Assembly (NCBI RefSeq): GCF_900625025.1
Contig: NZ_LR130574.1
Location: 62,001 to 126,000 of the forward strand
Origin: Lachnoclostridium sp. Marseille-P6806
GTDB lineage: Bacteria; Bacillota; Clostridia; Lachnospirales; Lachnospiraceae
Direction: 5' to 3'
Length of the DNA stretch: 64,000 nucleotides
In this document: piece by piece, positions 1 through 7,514 of the stretch
Layout: every line of letters begins with the position of its first letter
Position numbering within the stretch: the stretch's first letter is position 1
Made by a program: the position numbers and the translations under genes
Notes under the pieces: generated by a model
What the model saw: only the letters and a program-made list of their open reading frames with translations
Told to the model about the DNA's origin: nothing
Databases searched by the model: none

Positions 1-1368
1 GCGTGGGGCGATACGCTGCAGATCACGCTCGCGCAGCGGGAGGGAAGCAGCCTCTCCAATGTTCATTCCATGCGCATCATGCCGACCGTCGGCGTCCGGC
101 GCTATCCTCTGATCCGGCACGGCCTCGAGTTCTTCTCTTTTCTCACGCTCGGCGTCAACGCGGCGTTTCTCTTGCTTATTCTCCTGTTGCTCCGCAGACA
201 TCTGCGCGTCATGCCGCTGTTTTGCCTCTGCCTGTATACGATTGCCTCTTCCGTCTGGATGTTCGGGTACCTCCGCCTCTTTTATGTCTTCACCAGCAAC
301 ACGGCGTTTGCGGCCAATATCGAATACATCACCATTTTTCTGGTTCCCATCTCTCTTTCCATGCTGATCAAGGAGCAGAGCGTCGGAAGCCGCGTACAGG
401 CCGCCTCCTCGATTTTCGGCGGAGGCTTTATCGTTCTGTTTATTTTCGCAGTGTTGAACCGCGCCGCGACGGGGATGCACCTGCTGGTGTTCTCCCCGCT
501 CATCGGTCTGTTCATGGCCCTCTATCTGATTGTCTGCGCCGTGCTTCTCCACCTGCTTCCCAAGGCGGAGCGCAACGAAGAAAATTCTCTGCTTCGTTCT
601 GCGCTGACGATCGCTTCTGTCCTGTCCGTGCTTGAGCTTGCGCGGAATGCGCTGAGCCAGTACGCTCTTCTGCCGCCGTTCCTCAGCAGTCTTCTCTCCC
701 GCAGCACCTTTCTCCCTGTCGCGGTACTGTCGCTCCTTTACTCATTCGGCCTGATTGAATTCATGCGCCAGCGCCGGGAGCAGCAGTCGGTCAGAAACCG
801 CAAGCGACTCGATCTCGTCGCCTATCATGACGCTCTTACCTGCATTCCGAACCGCCAGTTCGCTCTGAAAGAATTTCATCTTCTGGAAAAATCCCGCATC
901 CCGGAATTCTGCGTCTTTTTTTTCGACGCGGACGGCCTGAAACGGGCCAATGATCTCTACGGGCACGAGGCCGGAGACATTCTTCTTAGGGAAACCGCAT
1001 CCTGCATAAAGTCTGCCTTTGAACGCCCGGACAGCTTCTATGCCCGCTGGGGCGGCGACGAATTCATCGCCTGCATCCGTGGCGACGCGGAGCCGGACGC
1101 CGTCATGCACAGCTTTTACACGGCTATCGAGAAGACGAACGCCAAAAACCTGTTGCCTTTTCCGATCTCCGTCTCCTGCGGCTTCTGTCAGAGCACCCTG
1201 TCGGCGCCTTTCCGCCCGACCGAAGCCATCGAAGAGGCCGACCGGAGAATGTATGCCAGCAAGCAGCAGCGCAAGGCGGCCGCACGCGAACGCGCACTCA
1301 CGCAAGAAGCTCCGCAAGCTCAAGAATCAGGCGCTTGCTCTTCTTCCAGCCAAGACAAGGATCCGTAA
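1..1368 (+). CDS. membrane-bound diguanylate cyclase (GGDEF), 5' end missing
   Basis: The reading frame is open to the left window edge, so the true start lies outside; 455 residues are visible. From about residue 38 there are seven or so hydrophobic segments, the arrangement of 7TM-type sensor modules, followed by a GGDEF domain with WGGDEF (GGDEF at about 351-355). The family condenses two GTP to cyclic di-GMP at the membrane. No RxxD inhibitory site is visible five residues before GGDEF, so product inhibition may be absent. The last 23 codons run antisense to the end of the DAHP synthase gene; this Ala/Gln/Ser-rich tail does not look like domain sequence. What signal it senses cannot be told. 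Confidence 0.9.
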   Translation, partial: AWGDTLQITLAQREGSSLSNVHSMRIMPTVGVRRYPLIRHGLEFFSFLTLGVNAAFLLLILLLLRRHLRVMPLFCLCLYTIASSVWMFGYLRLFYVFTSNTAFAANIEYITIFLVPISLSMLIKEQSVGSRVQAASSIFGGGFIVLFIFAVLNRAATGMHLLVFSPLIGLFMALYLIVCAVLLHLLPKAERNEENSLLRSALTIASVLSVLELARNALSQYALLPPFLSSLLSRSTFLPVAVLSLLYSFGLIEFMRQRREQQSVRNRKRLDLVAYHDALTCIPNRQFALKEFHLLEKSRIPEFCVFFFDADGLKRANDLYGHEAGDILLRETASCIKSAFERPDSFYARWGGDEFIACIRGDAEPDAVMHSFYTAIEKTNAKNLLPFPISVSCGFCQSTLSAPFRPTEAIEEADRRMYASKQQRKAAARERALTQEAPQAQESGACSSSSQDKDP

Positions 1369-2347
1369 TGGACCTGCCGTAGACACCCTCTCCGATTTTC
1401 TGCGCCCCGTCCTCGAGATAGCTCTCGATCATAAGGCCTTTCACAAGGTGCCGGATATCCTCCGACACCCGCATGCTGTGGAGGACATCCTTGGCGATGC
1501 GGATCTGCTCCATGTACTGCTTGCCGGAGTTGGAATGATTCGTGTCGACGATAACCGCCGGATTGACCAGCCTCAGCTTCGCGTATTCTTTTTGAAGCCC
1601 CCGCAGGTCCTCGTAATGATAATTGGAGATGCTGTTGCCGAACCGGTCCGAATGCCCGCGCAGAATGGCATGCGCGAGAGGGTTGCCCTCCGTCTGTACC
1701 TCCCAGCCGCGATACAGAAACTTCTGGGGGCTCTGCGCCGCGGTCACGGCGTTCATCATAACCGAAATGTCGCCGCTCGTCGGATTTTTCATCCCTGCGG
1801 GAATCCCGATTCCGCTGGCTACAATCCGGTGCTGCTGATCCTCGACCGAGCGCGCACCGACCGCCACATAGCTCAGAAGGTCCGAAAGATAGCGGTGATT
1901 TTCCGGATAGAGCATCTCCTCCGCCGTGGAAAATCCGGTCTCCCGGAGCACGCGGGTATGCAGCTCACGGATTGCTATGATCCCGGCGAGCATGTCCTCC
2001 GCTTTCTCCGGATCGGGCTGGTGCAGCATCCCCTTGTAGCCGATTCCCTTGGTCCGGGGCTTATTGGTATACACCCGCGGAATAATGAAAATCCGCTCCC
2101 TTACTTTCTCCTGCACTGCGGCGAGCCGCGTCATATACTCGACGACCGCATCCTCCCGGTCGGCGGAGCAGGGCCCTATGATCAGGAGAAGCCGGTCGTC
2201 CTCCCCGCGGAAAATCCGCGCGATTTCCTCATCCCGCTCCTCTTTGATGCCACGGAGCTTCGCATCCAGCGGGAACTGCGCTTTCAGCTCCTGCGGAGCT
2301 GGAATCTTTCTGATAAATTCCATCTGCATTTCCATATTCATCACCAT
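1298..2347 (-). CDS. aroF: 3-deoxy-7-phosphoheptulonate (DAHP) synthase, class I
   Basis: Catalyses the first step of the shikimate pathway, phosphoenolpyruvate plus erythrose 4-phosphate to DAHP, in the cytoplasm. The 349-residue product has the family motifs IGPCSAD (57-63), a KPRTKGIGYKG loop and DTNHSNSGK near the C-terminus, and is the normal length of the AroFGH type. I start it at the ATG of MVMNMEMQMEF; upstream codons in the same frame lie in a repeat element and encode nothing family-like. It follows the aminotransferase gene by 38 bases, so the two may be co-transcribed. Its 3' end overlaps the convergent diguanylate cyclase gene by 71 bases. Which aromatic amino acid inhibits it cannot be told. 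Confidence 0.93.
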   Translation of the reverse strand: MVMNMEMQMEFIRKIPAPQELKAQFPLDAKLRGIKEERDEEIARIFRGEDDRLLLIIGPCSADREDAVVEYMTRLAAVQEKVRERIFIIPRVYTNKPRTKGIGYKGMLHQPDPEKAEDMLAGIIAIRELHTRVLRETGFSTAEEMLYPENHRYLSDLLSYVAVGARSVEDQQHRIVASGIGIPAGMKNPTSGDISVMMNAVTAAQSPQKFLYRGWEVQTEGNPLAHAILRGHSDRFGNSISNYHYEDLRGLQKEYAKLRLVNPAVIVDTNHSNSGKQYMEQIRIAKDVLHSMRVSEDIRHLVKGLMIESYLEDGAQKIGEGVYGRSITDPCLGWKKSKRLILELAELLA

Positions 2348-2395
2348 GACGAAGCGCCCTGTGTGAGGCGCATGCCGCAGACAGGCTACGCAAAC
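2348..2395 (-). repeat. start-codon-linked hairpin repeat, partial copy 1
   Basis: Read toward the DAHP synthase gene this contains CTGCGGCATGCGCC and GGGCGCTTCGTCATGG, the last-hairpin part of the family fully seen at 43535-43670. GCGCC and GGCGC can pair around TCACACA. It ends directly at GGTGATG and the ATG. The stop codon of the upstream aminotransferase lies at its outer edge. Confidence 0.55.
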
Positions 2396-3669
2396 GATCT
2401 GTGAATGACTTCGATGACACGGCTCTGCTGCTCCGGCGTCATCTTGTTGTCCGACGGCAGGCACAGTCCTCTTCGGAAAATATCACTGCCGACGTCCTGC
2501 TCCTCTGTTCCGGCGATGTAAGCGTTGCTTTGTCCGCGCCCGTTTCCCTCTACCGTGACAAAGGCGTTCATCCGGTAAATCGGCTGCATGTGCATGGGCT
2601 TCCAGACCGGCCGGCCCTCTGCGCGGATCGCCGCAAGCATATCCAGTATTTCCTGCGGACAGCTTCTGCCCGGGACCGACTGATAGAGGAAGTCCCGCTC
2701 CCCCCGCACCATCGGGCTCATGGCCTCTTCGCGGATGAGAAGACAGCTCAGCCAGTAGTTCGGCTCGCTGCGCTCTCCGTCAAAGGGGTTCATCTCGATC
2801 GGAAGATCCGCAAGCCCCTCCCGGTAACGCTCGTAGATCGCTTTTTTCTGCGCGATGTGCTCCGGAAGATGAGGGAGCTGCCCCCGCACCAGACCGGCAA
2901 TCACGTTGCTCATACGGTAGTTGTAGCCGATCTCCTCGTGCTGATACCACGGAGCCGCTTCCCGCGACTGCGTCGACCATTTGCGCACCTTATCCGCATC
3001 CGCCCTGCTGTCCGTCAGAAACATGCCGCCCGACGAGCCGGTGATGATCTTGTTCCCGTTGAAGCTGATGGCGTTGTAATCGCCGAAGGTCCCAGTCTGC
3101 CGGCCGTCATACATTGCGCCGAGAGACTCTGCCGCATCCTCGACGATCAGCGCCCCGTGCGAATCCGCAATCCGACGGATCTCCGCAATCCGGGCGGGCG
3201 TACCGTAGAGATGCGCCGCCACGATCAGTCTGACCTCGGGATAAAGAGCAAACGCTCTCTCCAGCGCGGCGGGATCCATGTTCCACGTGTTTCGCTCCGT
3301 GTCAATGAACACGGCCTCGCCGTCCTCATAGGCCACCGGATTCACCGTGGCGTCAAAGGTCATATCCGAACAGAATACTTTATGTCCGCGGAGCGTCCCC
3401 TCATTCGGACGGGCCATGCCGTAAAGCCGTTCTCCCGCAAGCTTCACCGCAAGATGGAGCGATGCCGTTCCGCAGGACAGCGCCACCGCATGACGGCAGC
3501 CGACATATTCCGCGACGCCGCGCTCCAACGCGTCGATGTTCTCCCCCACCGTGGACAGCCAGTTCGTCTCGTAGGCCTCCGTCACATAGCGGAGCTCGTC
3601 CCCGTGCATCGTGGGCGACGAAAGCCACAGCTTCTCCTCAAAGGGCCTGATATTCCCCAGTTCTTTCAT
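2386..3669 (-). CDS. DegT/DnrJ/EryC1/StrS-family PLP aminotransferase
   Basis: A sugar aminotransferase-type enzyme (427 residues) that should transfer an amino group from glutamate to a nucleotide-linked keto-sugar. The fold-type I signatures are present: a CGTASLH glycine/serine loop (66-72), EDAAE (177-181) whose Asp contacts the PLP ring, and the Schiff-base lysine at about 207 in FNGNKIIT. The ATG has GGGAG about ten bases upstream. It lies between the HxlR gene (37 bases upstream) and the DAHP synthase. It is remote from the main polysaccharide genes, but its family usually makes amino sugars for such polymers. The exact substrate is not readable. Confidence 0.88.
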   Translation of the reverse strand: MKELGNIRPFEEKLWLSSPTMHGDELRYVTEAYETNWLSTVGENIDALERGVAEYVGCRHAVALSCGTASLHLAVKLAGERLYGMARPNEGTLRGHKVFCSDMTFDATVNPVAYEDGEAVFIDTERNTWNMDPAALERAFALYPEVRLIVAAHLYGTPARIAEIRRIADSHGALIVEDAAESLGAMYDGRQTGTFGDYNAISFNGNKIITGSSGGMFLTDSRADADKVRKWSTQSREAAPWYQHEEIGYNYRMSNVIAGLVRGQLPHLPEHIAQKKAIYERYREGLADLPIEMNPFDGERSEPNYWLSCLLIREEAMSPMVRGERDFLYQSVPGRSCPQEILDMLAAIRAEGRPVWKPMHMQPIYRMNAFVTVEGNGRGQSNAYIAGTEEQDVGSDIFRRGLCLPSDNKMTPEQQSRVIEVIHRSFA

Positions 3670-3706
3670 CGGTCTTTTCTCCCTGTCATAAAATCCTGCA
3701 GCGCCA

Positions 3707-4057
3707 TCACAGATGCTCCTCTCCCCAGCGCTTCAGCATCAGAAGAATCGGTATCATGCTGCGCGATTTATCGGTCAGGGAATATTCTACACGAACCGGC
3801 ATCTCCATGTACTGCTTTCTTTCCACCAGTCCGTCCGTCTCCATCTCCCGGAGGGACTGCGCCAGCATGGTGTTTGTGATTCCGTAGACGGCCCGCCGCA
3901 GATCGCCGTAGCGGACGTTTCCCTCATCATTGATGACACAGAGAATCAGTATTTTCCATTTCCCTCCGATGATGTCCAGAACCTTCTTCAGGCCGCAGCC
4001 CTCGCCTGCCGTGCTTTCGCAGAGCGACTCCCTCCGCTCTTTACCTGTCGTTTCCAT
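3707..4057 (-). CDS. HxlR-family winged-helix transcriptional regulator
   Basis: A 116-residue protein with the whole HxlR domain: CGLKKVLDIIGGKWKILIL, then YGDLRRAVYGITNTMLAQSL (recognition helix region) and LVERKQYMEMPVRVEYSLT (wing). The early cysteine (CGL) is the residue redox-sensing members use. Family members bind short dyads near their own promoter and respond to electrophiles, oxidants or small molecules. I use the ATG at 4057, which has GGTGAT just before it; more upstream codons fall in the repeat element. It is divergent from ccdA and shares a 219-base control region with it, so control of ccdA and of the downstream aminotransferase is plausible. Confidence 0.9.
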   Translation of the reverse strand: METTGKERRESLCESTAGEGCGLKKVLDIIGGKWKILILCVINDEGNVRYGDLRRAVYGITNTMLAQSLREMETDGLVERKQYMEMPVRVEYSLTDKSRSMIPILLMLKRWGEEHL

Positions 4058-4108
4058 AAAAATCACCATGCCGAAGCTCTCCCGGCGAGACATGCGCCGT
4101 AAAATCCG
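4058..4108 (-). repeat. start-codon-linked hairpin repeat, partial copy 2
   Basis: In the direction of the HxlR gene it reads GCGGATTTTACGGCGCATG, then CTCGCCGGGAGAGCTTCGGCA, then GGTGATTTTT and ATG. This matches the 3' half of the complete elements. The 5' hairpins are missing. Confidence 0.65.
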
Positions 4109-4165
4109 CACACTCGTCCGTTCCCATGTATCCGACTGTTTTCATTCCGATCGTTCCCCGGTAAT

Positions 4166-4215
4166 TTTTCCGTACCAGCTAACTATATACTGCGTACTTG
4201 ATAAGTTTTCCGTAC
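4166..4215. promoter_or_regulatory. paired TTTTCCGTAC repeats in the hxlR/ccdA divergent region
   Basis: TTTTCCGTAC occurs at 4166-4175 and again at 4206-4215, with an extra GTACTT between them. The copies flank the TATATAC stretch in the intergenic region between the divergent HxlR and ccdA genes. A regulator binding site is a reasonable reading, HxlR being the obvious candidate; no known consensus is matched exactly. Confidence 0.4.
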
Positions 4216-4276
4216 TTTCAGTAATATGTCAAATATAGAACATTCCACGCCGCAAAACAAGTATATGAGGTTTTCC

Positions 4277-5221
4277 ATGAATCTTTCTGTCGAAACCAAT
4301 CTTTCCGTTCTGACTGTACTTCTTCAGGGATTTCTGAGCTTCTTCTCCCCCTGTGTGCTGCCGCTCCTCCCGGTTTATTTCGGGTATCTTTCCGGCGGCA
4401 CCGCGCAGAGCGACGAAAACGGGGTCATGCAGTACGACCGCCGCAGGGTATTCAAAAATACGCTGCTCTTCGTCCTTGGAATCAGCTTTGCTTTCTCCGC
4501 GCCGGGACTCGGCATGACCGCGCTCGGTGTCTTCTTCCGCAGCCATCATTTGCTTTTTTCGCGGATCGGCGGCGGGATCATTCTGCTGTTCGGCCTGCTT
4601 CAGCTCATCCTGTACAGCACGGACACGTCGAAGCTCCTTCGCATTCCGGGCCTTTCGCGACTCCTCGGATTCTTTGCCGGTGAGCACCGGCTCCCGCTCC
4701 GCCTCTCACAGATGGCGCTGTCCCCGCTCACCGCGTTTCTGCTTGGCTTCGTCTTCAGCTTTGCATGGACGCCCTGCGTCGGCCCCACGCTGTCCTCCGT
4801 CCTCCTCATGGCCGCGGCGCGAAGCTCCGCCGCGGAGGGCTTTCTTCTGATCGCGGCATATACCCTCGGCTTCGTCATCCCGTTCCTTGCCGCGGGTCTT
4901 TTCACCACCAGTCTCCTCGGCCTTTTCCGCAGGCATTCGGGTATTGTCCGCGGCGCGGCGCTGATCGGCGCGGTGATTATGATTCTCATCGGTACGATCA
5001 TGCTGACCGGCGGAGCGGGCCGCATTTCCTCATGGGTCGCGGCCGGATCCGCTGACCCGGGACGGCAATGTGTTCGGCTATGTCACCGGGAGCCTTTCGG
5101 AACAGACCATGCGGAACATCATCGCGCAGACGCAGGAGGACGGCGGAAAATAATCCCGCTTGACATGACCGGATCGGGTATTGTAAGATACTATCTGCGC
5201 CACAGGGAATCATTGATGTGA
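4277..5221 (+). CDS. ccdA: CcdA-family thiol-disulfide transporter with an aberrant C-terminus
   Basis: CcdA proteins carry reducing equivalents across the membrane to extracytoplasmic thioredoxin-like proteins. The 314-residue frame has the two family cysteine motifs, FFSPCVLPLLPVY (Cys26) and FAWTPCVGPTL (Cys167), and about six membrane helices. I start at 4277 because GAGG lies six bases ahead; earlier ATGs lack a ribosome site. The last normal residues are around IGTIMLTGG (238-246). After about residue 258 the frame is hydrophilic and unlike the family, and it runs over the tRNA promoter to stop six bases before the tRNA. In another frame the same DNA encodes the end of a redoxin, so the gene end appears to be a deletion junction. 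The core may still work. Confidence 0.8.
   Translation: MNLSVETNLSVLTVLLQGFLSFFSPCVLPLLPVYFGYLSGGTAQSDENGVMQYDRRRVFKNTLLFVLGISFAFSAPGLGMTALGVFFRSHHLLFSRIGGGIILLFGLLQLILYSTDTSKLLRIPGLSRLLGFFAGEHRLPLRLSQMALSPLTAFLLGFVFSFAWTPCVGPTLSSVLLMAAARSSAAEGFLLIAAYTLGFVIPFLAAGLFTTSLLGLFRRHSGIVRGAALIGAVIMILIGTIMLTGGAGRISSWVAAGSADPGRQCVRLCHREPFGTDHAEHHRADAGGRRKIIPLDMTGSGIVRYYLRHRESLM
5046..5153 (+). pseudogene. 3' remnant of a thioredoxin-like (TlpA/redoxin) gene
   Basis: In the frame ending with the TAA at 5151-5153, the DNA encodes LTRDGNVFGYVTGSLS followed by a helix ending NIIAQTQEDGGK. This resembles the last strand pair and helix of TlpA-type redoxins, where a DG-GYV-G-L pattern precedes the C-terminal helix. 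No catalytic CxxC or N-terminus remains. Redoxins commonly sit beside ccdA as its electron acceptor, so I infer that a deletion removed about the first three quarters of this gene and joined its tail to ccdA. Confidence 0.65.
5160..5189 (+). promoter_or_regulatory. promoter of tRNA-Pro
   Basis: TTGACA (5160-5165) and TAAGAT (5184-5189) are 18 bases apart, and the tRNA begins 38 bases beyond the -10 box. The promoter lies inside the aberrant end of the ccdA frame. Confidence 0.6.
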
Positions 5222-5227
5222 CGCAAT

Positions 5228-5301
5228 CGAGGCGTGGCTCAGTTTGGTAGAGCGCTGCGTTCGGGACGCAGAGGTCGTGGGTTCGAATCCCGTCGCCTCG
5301 A
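5228..5301 (+). tRNA. tRNA-Pro (anticodon CGG)
   Basis: A 74-base cloverleaf. The acceptor stem CGAGGCG pairs with CGCCTCG, with discriminator A. The anticodon arm is CTGCG-TTCGGGA-CGCAG giving CGG, and the T arm is GTGGGTTCGAATCCCGT-like. The CCA end is not encoded. It reads proline CCG codons. Confidence 0.97.
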
Positions 5302-5321
5302 CTTTATTTATATTGAAAAGA

Positions 5322-5418
5322 GACTGTGGAAAAGGGAAAGTCCGGCTCATAAACCACGCTGATATTGCCGTATCGGCGCGCTGCATGAGACAGACTTTCT
5401 GCTTTTTCACAGTTTTTT
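5322..5418 (+). terminator. long inverted repeat with T-run after tRNA-Pro
   Basis: The 20-base arms at 5322-5342 (GACTGTGG...GAAAGTC) and 5393-5413 (GACTTTC...CACAGT) are nearly complementary, with one bulge and two mismatches. A TTTTTT run follows. The loop is about 50 bases. It could terminate the tRNA transcript, or mark the ends of a lost small element. Confidence 0.35.
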
Positions 5419-5466
5419 GTTCCGGTATCGTTTCCCTTTACCGGGCAGATTCCGGAACCGCATCCG

Positions 5467-6633
5467 TCAGAAATTTGTTTTTCTGCATTTTGAATACGCC
5501 ATTTCCAGCATTCCGATATTCAGCACCGCAAACACGATCAGGTATACCGGCATGATCCCGATTCCGATATTTTGCTGAAGATGTCCGAACACCATTGGCA
5601 TAAAAGTGCTTCCCACATAAGCAGAAGCCATCTGAAGCCCGATCACGGCAGCACTGTATCTTTTTCCAAAATTAGTCGGCGCCATATGCTGAATGGCTGG
5701 ATATACAGGCCCCATGCCGGTACCGATCACAACAAAACCGATGACTGCAATCCAGTAGTTTGCCGTAGGCATTAACAGCATAAGAATTCCTGCGCATTCG
5801 ACAAAGACTCCAGTCCGAATAAGCCTCTTATCTCCTATCCGGTTGGAAATAAATCCGGAAATAAGCCTGCCGAGCATCAGGCCGCCGAAGATAAGCGAAC
5901 CGAAGGATGCGATTCTCTCATCTGTCAGCCCCGTCTTTGTGGCGGCAAAGTAGCTTGGCGTCCACAAGAAGCAGGTCGCCTCGCCTGCGCAGTATGCAAA
6001 GAAGGCAATCAATGTAAGCACAACCCCCGGCTCTTTAAGCGTTTCCCTGATGCCAGCGCTGTTTCTGTTATCCTCGTCTGTATACGAACCGTTTTTCTTC
6101 CATAAAGGCAGTGACAAGATTACCACTGCAAGTATTCCCATCTGTACAAAGGAGGTCCAGCGGTAACCCTCATTCCACCCCGCGTATTTAAGAGCCAGCG
6201 ACATGATATAAGGGCTGATGACCGCGCCGATCCCATAGAAGCAGTGCAGAAAGTTCATCACTGCGCCCGAATAATTGTTTGCCACATAATGATTGACGGA
6301 TGCATCGATTGCTCCTGCGCCAAGTCCATAGGGTATCGCAAACACAAACAGCATCCAGTACTGACGGCTGAATGAAAATCCGATCAGACCTGAGATGGTA
6401 AGCGCTATGGATGATATTACAATCCATTTTGTATGAAACCTTCTGATCATCCTTGGGCTGAGCAGCGCAGAGATAATCGTCATGAAAGATATCGTCATCG
6501 ACACATATCCCGCATAGGAGGACGGCACTCCGAATACCATCTGCATTTTAGGCCATCCCGAGCCGAGAAGCGAGTCCGGAAGGCCCAGACTGATAAAGAT
6601 TAAATATATGACTGCCAACAATAAGGAACCCAT
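5467..6633 (-). CDS. MFS transporter, sugar-type
   Basis: A 388-residue integral membrane protein with twelve predicted helices and the MFS pattern of two six-helix halves. Features include LGLPDSLLGSGWP in helix 1, a glycine-rich LGAGAIDASVNHYVA segment, FGGLMLGRLISGF after the central loop, and GTGMGPVYPAIQ in helix 10. Such FucP-like proteins import sugars or related solutes by proton symport. I choose the ATG at 6633 because GGGG-AAAATCAT precedes it; a longer start at 6699 adds 22 hydrophilic residues without a good ribosome site. It stands alone between the tRNA and the divergent two-component system. The substrate is unknown. Confidence 0.85.
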   Translation of the reverse strand: MGSLLLAVIYLIFISLGLPDSLLGSGWPKMQMVFGVPSSYAGYVSMTISFMTIISALLSPRMIRRFHTKWIVISSIALTISGLIGFSFSRQYWMLFVFAIPYGLGAGAIDASVNHYVANNYSGAVMNFLHCFYGIGAVISPYIMSLALKYAGWNEGYRWTSFVQMGILAVVILSLPLWKKNGSYTDEDNRNSAGIRETLKEPGVVLTLIAFFAYCAGEATCFLWTPSYFAATKTGLTDERIASFGSLIFGGLMLGRLISGFISNRIGDKRLIRTGVFVECAGILMLLMPTANYWIAVIGFVVIGTGMGPVYPAIQHMAPTNFGKRYSAAVIGLQMASAYVGSTFMPMVFGHLQQNIGIGIMPVYLIVFAVLNIGMLEMAYSKCRKTNF

Positions 6634-6772
6634 ATGATTTTCCCCATTTCCGTCCTGACCTGAAGTCAGGTCTATGCGCTGCAATACGTTTTGTACCACA
6701 GCATGAAGAAAACTACAATCACTTTATTGTTATGAGAGAAATTCGCCCTCTCTTCTCAATCTTTTTCTTTTT

Positions 6773-6805
6773 TTCAATCTTTTCTCAAGCTTTTCGCTGT
6801 ATCAT
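6773..6805 (+). promoter_or_regulatory. response-regulator promoter with tandem TTCAATC-type boxes
   Basis: TTCAATC (6773-6779) and CTCAAGC (6784-6790) are 11 bases apart, one DNA turn. The second box is followed after nine bases by TATCAT (6800-6805). No -35 box is evident. The same boxes, period and gap occur before the VTC gene at 8776-8808. This is typical of an activated OmpR-class promoter, so autoregulation is inferred. Confidence 0.6.
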
Positions 6806-6827
6806 GATAACGTAAGGTGGTGATGGT

Positions 6828-7514
6828 ATGCGAATCCTTTTGGCGGAAGATGAAAAAAGAATGGCGGCAGCCCTTGTTGCGCTGATGAAGCAGGAAAAAT
6901 ACGATGTGGATCACGCGGCGGACGGTGCCTCCGCCCTCGCGGCACTGGAGAGCGGTGTTTACGACATCGCCGTTCTCGACGTCATGATGCCGGAAGTAAA
7001 CGGTTTTGAAGTTGCACGCAGAGCAAGAAGCCGCGGTATAAAAACACCGATTCTGATGCTTACCGCAAAGAGTCAGCTGGATGATAAAGTAGAGGGTCTT
7101 GACAACGGAGCAGATGATTATCTCACAAAGCCCTTTCAGACCAAAGAGCTGCTGGCCAGACTTCGCGCCCTCGGGCGCAGGAACGTGAGCTTCCAGGACA
7201 ATAAGCGGCGCTTTGGCGATCTTTCTCTGGATACATCAAACGCATCCCTCAGCTGTGATCTCACCGGACAGAGCGTCCGTCTCGGGGAAAAAGAGCTGCG
7301 CATTCTGGAATACATGTTCGACAACCGGGGACAGATCATGACCAGAGAGCAGCTGGCCGTAAAGATCTGGGGATTTGAAAATGAGACAGAATACAACAAC
7401 GTAGAAGTATATATGTCCTTTACGCGGAAAAAGCTGGCTTTTGTCGGATCAAATGTCCAGATCAAGGCAGTTCGCGGTCTGGGATATGAATTGAGGGAAC
7501 ATGATGTTTCATAA
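6828..7514 (+). CDS. OmpR/PhoB-family response regulator
   Basis: A 228-residue cytoplasmic DNA-binding regulator. The receiver domain (1-118) has acidic AEDE (6-9), the phosphoacceptor Asp51 in AVLDVMMP, Thr79 in MLTAKS and Lys101 in LTKPF. A C-terminal winged helix ends in VRGLGYEL. The gene overlaps the kinase gene by 14 bases through ATGATG, so the two are translationally coupled. The matching promoter boxes before this gene and before the VTC operon suggest that both are its targets. Confidence 0.96.
   Translation: MRILLAEDEKRMAAALVALMKQEKYDVDHAADGASALAALESGVYDIAVLDVMMPEVNGFEVARRARSRGIKTPILMLTAKSQLDDKVEGLDNGADDYLTKPFQTKELLARLRALGRRNVSFQDNKRRFGDLSLDTSNASLSCDLTGQSVRLGEKELRILEYMFDNRGQIMTREQLAVKIWGFENETEYNNVEVYMSFTRKKLAFVGSNVQIKAVRGLGYELREHDVS

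Noticed and set aside
5228-6633. Genomic island integrated at tRNA-Pro
   Set aside because: No integrase and no repeated 3' end of the tRNA were found in the window; the MFS gene alone is not evidence of an island.
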